Below are positions 1 through 6,800 of a DNA stretch of 10,992 nt, in pieces. How positions within the stretch are numbered: position 1 is the first letter of the stretch; each line of letters begins with the position of its first letter. This stretch comes from SIG291 sp045543455 (GTDB taxonomy: Bacteria; Bacillota; Clostridia; Lachnospirales; Lachnospiraceae). The position numbers and the translations under genes are program-made. A model generated the notes under the pieces. That model worked only from the letters and a program-made list of their open reading frames with translations. It ran no database searches and had not been told where the DNA came from. Location of the stretch: the NCBI GenBank assembly GCA_045543455.1, contig JAZQMK010000092.1, positions 1 to 10,992 on the forward strand. Direction: 5' to 3'.

Positions 1-208
1 AGCTAATGCAAGCGGAGGAGCAGGTAATTATACATACAGTTTCTTAATGTACAATCCGACAAGTGGTAACTGGCACAGATTTTCAGACTTTACATCGGTG
101 GATGTAATGTACTGGACAGCAAATGGCAACAGAGAGTTCTATGTTGATGTAAAGGATGGTAATGGAACTGTTGTAAGAAGTGCGGTTAAGACAGTGACAA
201 TTAAATAA
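1..208 (+). CDS. C-terminal end of a secreted protein with a triple-tyrosine-like repeat (5' truncated)
   Basis: Only the last 68 residues are in the window. They are read in the frame starting at base 2 and end at TAA 206-208. They form most of one repeat of the triple-tyrosine (Y_Y_Y-like) type: YTYSFLMYN, then WHRFSDF, then REFYVDVKD, then VVRSAVK, ending VTIK. This is the 'terminal' version of the repeat, which also ends the two complete proteins downstream (WHRF instead of WYRF, FYVDVKD instead of FYVEVKD). By analogy the missing part probably holds a signal peptide, an unknown functional region and about three more repeats, but that is inference. The DNA of the last ~160 bases is almost identical to the 3' end of the arabinanase gene (ending at 9085). 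A strong terminator follows 3 bases after the stop. Confidence 0.85.
   Translation, partial: ANASGGAGNYTYSFLMYNPTSGNWHRFSDFTSVDVMYWTANGNREFYVDVKDGNGTVVRSAVKTVTIK
102..183 (+). repeat. 82-bp perfect direct repeat, copy 1 (copy 2 at 8979-9060)
   Basis: Bases 102-183 are identical to 8979-9060, in the same orientation and reading frame, 8877 bp apart. Around this core the similarity extends from about base 47 to the stop codon, with 10 differences by hand count over the last 54 codons. Upstream of base 47 the two copies diverge quickly. The pattern suggests a recent duplication or gene conversion at the 3' end of two neighbouring genes. Confidence 0.9.
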
Positions 209-211
209 ATT

Positions 212-254
212 AAAAAATCTCCTTAATGGATGTAATTCCATAGGGAGATTTTTT
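212..254 (+). terminator. Rho-independent terminator of the upstream gene
   Basis: Bases 212-222 (AAAAAATCTCC) pair perfectly with 244-254 (GGAGATTTTTT). The stem continues through 223-225/241-243 with one G-T wobble, and after a bulged A through TGGA/TCCA (227-230/237-240), leaving a 6-base loop. The 3' arm ends in a run of six T. It starts 3 bases after the stop at 208. The A-run on the 5' side could make it weakly bidirectional. Confidence 0.9.
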
Positions 255-277
255 GGTGTAGAGTTGTAAAAGTTTAA

Positions 278-306
278 TTGACTAATATATTAATGAATGA
301 TAAAAT
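278..306 (+). promoter_or_regulatory. Probable sigma-A promoter of the first BspA-like gene
   Basis: A -35 box TTGACT (278-283) and a -10 box TAAAAT (301-306) are separated by exactly 17 bases; each is one base off consensus. Transcription would start near 313, giving a ~30-base leader that contains the Shine-Dalgarno GGAG at 334-337. The TTG that could be read as an upstream start codon is the first half of this -35 box. A weaker alternative is TTGTAA (264-269) with TATATT (286-291). Confidence 0.7.
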
Positions 307-333
307 AATAGGGTTGCAAAATAAAAAAAGAAT

Positions 334-337
334 GGAG
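334..337 (+). promoter_or_regulatory. Ribosome binding site that decides the start at 344
   Basis: GGAG lies 6 bases upstream of ATG 344. Neither the in-frame TTG at 278 nor the ATGs at 293 and 332 have a comparable site, and TTG 278 lies in the -35 box. The chosen start gives an N-terminus (MKNILK) parallel to the downstream paralogue (MKKILK). Confidence 0.75.
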
Positions 338-343
338 AAAATT

Positions 344-3300
344 ATGAAAAACATATTGAAAATGGCAGCAGTATTTTGCTTGAGTATTTGTATCGGATTA
401 ATAGGTACAAAGGAAGACAAGATATTTGCACAAGATAATTATGGTGATTTAATTAAAGAAGGAGAAGCTGGAGATAGCGTAGTATGGTCCTTTTATGATA
501 GCGACCAGGATGAAGTGGCAGATACACTGGTTATTTCAGGAAGTGGTGCAATGAAGAATTATAGCTCTGTTTCTACTGTTGCAGATTGGAAAGAGGCATC
601 TACAATTGTCATTGAACCAGGTGTAACATATATTGGTAAATGGGCATTTGCATATACTAAAGCTACAACAATAATTATTCCTAATACAGTTGAAGAAATT
701 GGTGAGTATGCATTTTATAAGAGCAAGAATATGACAACAATTTATATTCCGGGTAGTGTAAAAACTATGGGCAAGTATATGTTGGCAGAAGGTGAAATGC
801 TTAGGTCTGCGTTATTTGAAGAAGGTATAACATCAATACCACAATTTTGTTTTTACAGATGTCTTTTACTGGAAGCAATAACAACTCCATCAACTTTGAC
901 AAGTATTGAAGATGCTGCATTTTCAGGCTGCAGTAAATTTGCCTGGATAGATATACCTGAAGGTGTAGAATCAATAGGAAACAGCGCATTTAGTAATTGT
1001 AAAGAATTAACATCAATAAGTATTCCTAAAAGTGTTACATCTATTGGGAATTGGGTATTTTCACAGTGTGAGAAGCTTGAAAGTATTACGATTAATGGCA
1101 AATTAAGTCAGATACCTGTAGGCGCTTTTGATAAATGCTATGCACTAAAATCTGTAAATATACCGGATAGTGTAACAAGCATAGGTACGAGTGCTTTTCA
1201 ATATTGTTATAAAATTACGGGTATTACACTACCACAAGGTGTAACAAGCATAGGTATGAGTGCTTTTTATGATTCTGGTATTACATCAATTGTAATACCG
1301 GAGGGTGTAACAAGAATTGAAAATCAGACATTTTATAAATGTATGAATTTGGAATCTGTAATATTGCCTTCTAGCTTATTAAGCATAGGAGAGAGAGCAT
1401 TTGCTCAAAGCGGATATGCCTGTGAAATGAAGGAAGTGGTAATTCCTAATAGTGTTACATCTATAGAAACTGATGCATTTAATAACTCAGGAATACCATC
1501 CGTAGTAATTCCGCAGAGCGTTAAAACTATAGAGTCTTCTGCATTTATGAATTGTGCTAACTTAAATTCATTAACGTTATCAGAAGGTATAGAAAGCATT
1601 GGATATAAATGCTTTGAAAATTGTACAGCATTAGTGGAAGTTACAATTCCGCAGAGCATAAAGAGTATAGGTTCATCAGCTTTTGCTGAATGTGAAAGCT
1701 TAGAAAGTATAGTTATTAATAATGGCTTAGAGAGTATTAGTGATAATTGTTTTAGTTTTAATTATAAATTAAATACAATTGTAATTCCAAACAGTGTAAA
1801 GATTATTGGAAGAAATGCATTTTCATCTTGTTCTTCACTTGAAAATATAACATTACCAAGTAATTTGCTAAGTCTAGGAGAATCAGCTTTTTCGGATTGC
1901 TCGAAGCTTGCTACAATAACAATTCCAAATGGTGTAAAAAGAATAGAAAATACTACATTTAACAGATGTAGTGGATTAACAGAAGTTGTATTGTCTGATA
2001 GCATAGAAAGTATTGGTGGTTCGGCATTTGCAAGCTGTTCAAAGCTGACAACAATAAATATACCTATAAAGCTTACAACTATAGAAGATTGGGCATTTAA
2101 CAACTGTAGTAGCCTTACTTCCATAGAACTTTCGGAAACGGTAACAAGTGTCGGAAAATATGCGTTTAGATACTGCAGTAAGCTTGAAACAGCGAAAGTT
2201 AAGGGAATAGAGAACCTTCAAAATGAAACATTTTATGGCTGCTCAAGTCTTGTAAATATAGAATTGCCATTAAATTTAAAAACAATAGGACAGTCAGCAT
2301 TTTACAACTGTTCAAAGCTTGAAGGAATAAAATTGCCTGCAGGTTTGACAACTATAGGAAAAAGTGCATTTTATGGCTGTACATCTCTAAAGAATATAGT
2401 AATTCCTAATAATGTAAGTAGTATTGCGGACAACTGTCTGTATGGCTGTACAGCTTTAGAGGGTGTAAGATTTATCACTACAGATTGCACAATTGGAACA
2501 AATATATTAAGAAAAACAGAGATACTAAAAATATACGGATATGAAGAGTCAACTGCTAAGGAATATGCAGAGGCAAATAGTATTCCGTTTGAGGTATTAT
2601 CCGATGAAAATAATGATCTTGCAGTAAATATTAATATAGTAATAAATGGTATTGAAGGAAATACTGCAGATATTGGTGATGAAATTACGATAAAAGCCAA
2701 TGCAACAGGTGGTATAGGAGATGTAGTATACAGCTTCATTATGTATAATGAAAACAATAACAGCTGGTTTAGATTCAGTAATTATTCAAGCACAGATGTT
2801 TGCAACTGGATAGCAAATGCAACAGGTAACAGAACATTTTATGTTGAGGTAAGAGATGAATTTGGAACAATTGTAAGAAGCGAAGGCATAACTGTAAATG
2901 TTACAAGTAATGAATTAACAGTAAACATCGTTGGTGATGAAACTGAAGTGTCAAAGAATCAGACTGTAATATTGAGTGCAAGTGCATTTGGAGGCGTAGG
3001 AGATTATACCTACAGTTTCTTAGTATACAATGAATCTACAAAGCAGTGGTACAGATTTGGTGAATTTACAGATGCGGACCAATTAAAGTGGAATGCAAAT
3101 AGTAGTGGTAACAAAGTATTTTATGTTGAAGCAAAGGATGATGCCGGTAATGTGGCAAGAAGTGTTGGTTTTAAGGTGAGCGTAAGAGAAAGTGATCTTG
3201 CCGTAACAATCACTTCAAATGCAAATAGTGTTATAACAGGCTCAAATGTTGCATTTAGCGCAAATGCAACAGGAGGTAGTGGTACATACAAATACAGTTT

Positions 3301-3757
3301 CCTAGTATATAACGAGGCCACTGGCTATTGGTACAGATTTGATGATTTTAATACAGCAAATAAATTAAGCTGGGTAGCATCAACAGCAGGTACAAGAACA
3401 TTTTATGTAGAAGTAAGAGACTATAAAGGAACAGTTGTTAGAAGTGAAGGAATTACTGTGGATGTATTGGAGAGTACAGACTTAGATGGAGAAGTAATTT
3501 CAAACACAGAAACAGCAACAATTGGTGATAATATAGAACTTATAGCTACTGCCACAGGTGGGGCATCAGACTATACATATAGCTTTGTAATGTACAATGT
3601 ATTAACAGGAGTATGGCATAGATTCTCTGATTTTACATCAGTAAATACATTAACATGGAAGGTATCTTCGTTAGGGAACAGACAGTTCTATGTTGATGTT
3701 AAGGATGCAAATGGAACAGTTGTAAGAAGTGTGGTAAAAGAAATTGTAATCAAATAA
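344..3757 (+). CDS. Secreted BspA-like leucine-rich repeat surface protein with four C-terminal triple-tyrosine-like repeats
   Basis: This is an 1137-residue exported protein that probably acts on the cell surface in adhesion or ligand binding. Residues 1-29 form a signal peptide (MKNILK, hydrophobic core, cleavage likely after IFA). Residues 30-85 are a small N-terminal module with an acidic loop DSDQDEVAD (52-60) before a DTLVISGSGAM strand typical of BspA-like proteins. Residues 87-755 hold about 28 LRR_5-type repeats of ~23 residues, recognisable by the recurring SAF..C, L..I.IP..V..IG pattern. Residues 759-1137 are four repeats of 91-99 residues resembling the Y_Y_Y domain. No LPXTG motif, membrane anchor, SLH or choline-binding repeat is visible, so the means of attachment is unknown. 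The start at 344 is preferred over the longer TTG start at 278 because of the Shine-Dalgarno site and promoter positions. The gene has its own promoter and terminator. Ligand unknown; BspA family members are known from bacterial and protozoan surface proteins. Confidence 0.92.
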   Translation: MKNILKMAAVFCLSICIGLIGTKEDKIFAQDNYGDLIKEGEAGDSVVWSFYDSDQDEVADTLVISGSGAMKNYSSVSTVADWKEASTIVIEPGVTYIGKWAFAYTKATTIIIPNTVEEIGEYAFYKSKNMTTIYIPGSVKTMGKYMLAEGEMLRSALFEEGITSIPQFCFYRCLLLEAITTPSTLTSIEDAAFSGCSKFAWIDIPEGVESIGNSAFSNCKELTSISIPKSVTSIGNWVFSQCEKLESITINGKLSQIPVGAFDKCYALKSVNIPDSVTSIGTSAFQYCYKITGITLPQGVTSIGMSAFYDSGITSIVIPEGVTRIENQTFYKCMNLESVILPSSLLSIGERAFAQSGYACEMKEVVIPNSVTSIETDAFNNSGIPSVVIPQSVKTIESSAFMNCANLNSLTLSEGIESIGYKCFENCTALVEVTIPQSIKSIGSSAFAECESLESIVINNGLESISDNCFSFNYKLNTIVIPNSVKIIGRNAFSSCSSLENITLPSNLLSLGESAFSDCSKLATITIPNGVKRIENTTFNRCSGLTEVVLSDSIESIGGSAFASCSKLTTINIPIKLTTIEDWAFNNCSSLTSIELSETVTSVGKYAFRYCSKLETAKVKGIENLQNETFYGCSSLVNIELPLNLKTIGQSAFYNCSKLEGIKLPAGLTTIGKSAFYGCTSLKNIVIPNNVSSIADNCLYGCTALEGVRFITTDCTIGTNILRKTEILKIYGYEESTAKEYAEANSIPFEVLSDENNDLAVNINIVINGIEGNTADIGDEITIKANATGGIGDVVYSFIMYNENNNSWFRFSNYSSTDVCNWIANATGNRTFYVEVRDEFGTIVRSEGITVNVTSNELTVNIVGDETEVSKNQTVILSASAFGGVGDYTYSFLVYNESTKQWYRFGEFTDADQLKWNANSSGNKVFYVEAKDDAGNVARSVGFKVSVRESDLAVTITSNANSVITGSNVAFSANATGGSGTYKYSFLVYNEATGYWYRFDDFNTANKLSWVASTAGTRTFYVEVRDYKGTVVRSEGITVDVLESTDLDGEVISNTETATIGDNIELIATATGGASDYTYSFVMYNVLTGVWHRFSDFTSVNTLTWKVSSLGNRQFYVDVKDANGTVVRSVVKEIVIK
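602..2608 (+). repeat. About 28 tandem BspA-type leucine-rich repeats (~69 bp units)
   Basis: Counted by the recurring [SAYWN]-[AFC]-F-x-x-C signature, each unit is about 23 residues. Most units keep a Cys after the AF motif; a few have Ser or Thr instead. Two units (1170-1198 and 1239-1267) are nearly identical in DNA, which points to recent unit duplication. The region ends with a capping segment (EYAEANSIPFEVL) common at the end of such arrays. Confidence 0.9.
2618..3754 (+). repeat. Four tandem triple-tyrosine-like repeats, block in the BspA-like protein
   Basis: The repeats start at 2618, 2915, 3197 and 3482 (99, 94, 95 and 91 residues). Each has a strand-rich pattern: ANATGG..G.Y.YSF..YN, then W.RF..F, W, G.R.FYVEV.D..G, and V.RS.G. 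They resemble the Y_Y_Y (three-Y) beta-sandwich family. The fourth copy is the distinct terminal type (WHRFSDFTS, FYVDVKD) and ends at the stop codon. Each copy matches the copy of the same rank in the enzyme encoded at 3875-9085. Confidence 0.85.
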
Positions 3758-3765
3758 AACCACAG

Positions 3766-3805
3766 AAGAATCAAGGTAATATACATATTACTTTGGTTCT
3801 TTTTT
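3766..3805 (+). terminator. Rho-independent terminator of the BspA-like gene
   Basis: Bases 3766-3781 (AAGAATCAAGGTAATA) pair with 3786-3801 (TATTACTTTGGTTCTT) over 16 bp with two G-T wobbles and a 4-base loop (TACA). The T-run 3800-3805 completes the signal. It lies 8 bases after the stop codon. Confidence 0.88.
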
Positions 3806-3810
3806 GTGTA

Positions 3811-3850
3811 TATTGTAAAATATAAAAAAATATTGTAAAATATAAAAAGT
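3811..3850 (+). repeat. 20-bp AT-rich tandem duplication
   Basis: TATTGTAAAATATAAAAA is repeated with a 20-bp period (3811-3830 and 3831-3850), with 18 of 20 positions identical. It sits between the terminator and the start of the arabinanase gene and supplies the candidate promoter boxes. Confidence 0.85.
3813..3841 (+). promoter_or_regulatory. Candidate sigma-A promoter of the arabinanase gene
   Basis: A -35-like TTGTAA (3813-3818) is followed after 17 bases by a -10-like TAAAAT (3836-3841). The first box comes from repeat copy 1 and the second from copy 2. The predicted start near 3848 leaves a ~27-base leader with the ribosome site. The -10 box and spacing are the same as in the promoter at 278-306. 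The sequence is very AT-rich, so chance matches are easy. Confidence 0.45.
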
Positions 3851-3861
3851 ATATATATTAA

Positions 3862-3866
3862 AGGAG
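3862..3866 (+). promoter_or_regulatory. Ribosome binding site of the arabinanase gene
   Basis: AGGAG lies 8 bases upstream of ATG 3875 and fixes the start. Confidence 0.85.
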
Positions 3867-3874
3867 AGGGCTTA

Positions 3875-6800
3875 ATGTTTACTAAAAAAATGGGAAGAAA
3901 GATAGTGGCGATATTACTGTGCATCTTACAGATTACAGCATTCCTGCAATATTTTAGCCTTTCAAAGGAAGAAGTTAAGGCTGCAGGCGTTGTAACATCG
4001 ATAGATGTAAAATCAACAGTAACATCATCAAAATCAATTACAGAACAGACAAAAAATGATACTTATCAGGTAAGAGATGCAATCTGTTCTTTTAGTGATG
4101 GCTCAATAAACAGAGCTACTTCAGAGCATTTCCAAATCATATGGGGTAATGAAGATACTACTGGAACTGTTACATATGATTTTATAGTAGGTAACTTAAT
4201 CAATCTTGAAAATATAAGAGCATTTTATGTTGAAGAACTTGGAATGAAGGATATTGGCATATCGCAGAATAAAGGTATCAGTGGCTTGTATAAGACAAAT
4301 GTTTATGTGTCTAATACAGGCTTAGATGAATTTACTGATGACTGGGCATATATGTCAGTGGATAGAGATGCATTTGCATATTTATTTGTAGCACCGGGGG
4401 CAATGAGAGTAGATGAACCAAGCTGGGTTATACCTCACGAATTAGCACACGTATTTACATATCATCAGGGTGGAACAATTGCATATGCATGGTATGAGGC
4501 TACTGCAAACTGGTTTAGAGATCAGTATTTAGGAAGTGAATATTATGCATATGGTGGAAGAACTTATGGACCTACATCTGACTTTTTTGCACCATATATG
4601 ATAAATTCAGCTTATCATGTGCCACATATGCTTAACTGGTATGATACATGGCCAATTTTCTTGTATATTTCTGAAAATCCAGACAATATACCAGGGCTTG
4701 GAATGGAACTTATGCATAAGATTGTTCAGCATAATGGTGAAAATGAGTCAATGTATGATACAATCGAGAGTTTATCGGGAGTGTCAATAAAAACAATTCT
4801 TGGTGGAATGTCAAGAAGACTTGCAACAATGGACTTTTCAAGACAGGAACATTATTTAAACAGACTTAACAACGAAGTTTTGCCATATGATAATAACTAT
4901 AGCAAAATATATACAACACTTGAAAATGCAGATTCTAACGGATGGCAGAACGTGCCTTCAAATAGAGCACCAATGCAGACAGGCTTTAATATAATTCCTT
5001 TAAATGTTGATTTGACTAAGGATTATATAAATGTTGATTTTAAGAGCACATCCTCAGCAAATGGAGCAGATTTTAGAACTAGCATTGTAACAAGTACAAG
5101 AAATAATCTTACACGTTATTCAAATATGGTTTCTGGTGATGGAAAAGCTACAATTCGTTTAAATGGCGATGAGACTAAGGCATATTTGGTAGTGTGTGCA
5201 ACACCTGATACAATTGAAGAATTTCAGGTGGGATGGGACAGCAGTGCTGATGAAGAAAGCACAAGATTTACATATAAAGTAAAGATTACAGCTACAGATG
5301 AAGTTGTTGAAGATTCAGATAAACCGGCTACAATAAAAAGAATTTCTGTACATGATCCATCAATATTTAAAGATTTAAGTACTAACAAATATTATTTGTA
5401 CGGTTCGCATCTTGCGCAGGCAGTTACAAGCAATTTAATGGAATTAAATGCTCATTTGACACAGGGTTATGGCAACAACAACCTTTATGTAAGTGAAAAT
5501 GTGGAAGGTATTTACTATATTCAGAATCAGTATAGTGGTTTGTACCTTGATGTTGCTGATGCCTCGTTAGAAAATGGTGCAAACATTCAGCAGTGGGCTT
5601 ATAAAGGAACAAAAGAGCAAAAATTTAAATTAGTTTCTTTAGGTAATGGATATTACTATATCCTTACAGGAGCATCTGATTATACAAAATGTGTTGATGT
5701 AGAAAATGGCTCGGCGGACAATGGAACTAACATTATCCAGTGGGAATACTGGGGCGGTTATATGCAGACTTATCGTATAGTAAAGCAACCGGACAAGTCC
5801 TATGCAATCCTTACAGGAGCCAGTGATTGTACAGGAGCTTTAGATGTATATGACTGGTCAACACAAAATGGTGGTAATGTTAATCAATGGAGCTTTTTAG
5901 GTGGCGGATGTCAAAAATGGAATCTTATTGAGGCAGAAGCTAACAGTGGCAGTACACAGGCATCAACAAGTGAACCTTTAAAAAATGCTTTAGAACCATC
6001 TTTCCTTTGGGCTGGTTATAATGACAGTGATTGTTCTGGAGGATATGCAGTATGGGCACCAGATATAATCTACAATCCAGATTATGTATGGAATGATGGT
6101 AGTAAAGGTGCATATATGATGTACTATTCAACATCATCAACATACATTCGTTCATGTATAGGTTATGCTGTGTCAAAATCTGCGGCAGGTCCATTTTCTT
6201 ATGTGGATACTATTGTATATTCAGGATTTACAAAAGCAGATAACAACGTAACAACAACTTCTGACCTTGGAACAAAGACAGTTAACACTTGTTATACCAA
6301 TACAAATATTCCATATTTAATAGCAAATGGCCAATTAAGCGGAGTTAGAAATGATTGGTTTAACAGCAATGGTTCGTTTAATAATTCACTATGTCCTAAT
6401 GCAATTGATCCTACAATATTATATGATGAATCTGGAAATATGTGGATGACATATGGTTCATGGTCAGGTGGTATATATATACTTCAGCTTGATAAGGCAA
6501 CAGGTCAGCCAATTTATCCAAAGACAAACAGCGGCCTTACTGACGGCTATTTTGGAAAGAGAATAGCCGGTGGCTATACCTTATCTGGTGAAGCACCATA
6601 TATCGTATATGATGAAGAAACAGATTATTATTATTTATATGTAACCTACGGTTGGTTAGGCGTTGATGGTGGATACCACATTCGTTTATATCGTTCAAAA
6701 ACAATTGATGGCACATATACAGATGCGGCAGGAAATAGTGCCACATATTCGTCTATGTCGATTAATCAGGGCAATTATGGTATAAAATTATTTGGTAACT

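Noticed and set aside
497..523. Dockerin-like calcium motif suggesting a cellulosome component
   Set aside because: A dockerin needs two ~22-residue repeats with GD.N.DG.V...D pattern. Only one short acidic loop is present and no cohesin is seen.
602..2608. CRISPR-like or non-coding tandem repeat array
   Set aside because: The 69-bp periodicity is fully explained by a continuous open frame encoding 23-residue leucine-rich repeats.
801..2757. Several minus-strand open frames of 60-128 codons across the leucine-rich repeat region
   Set aside because: They are spaced by the repeat period, lack ribosome sites and have no recognisable domains. They arise because repetitive AT-rich coding DNA keeps the opposite strand open.
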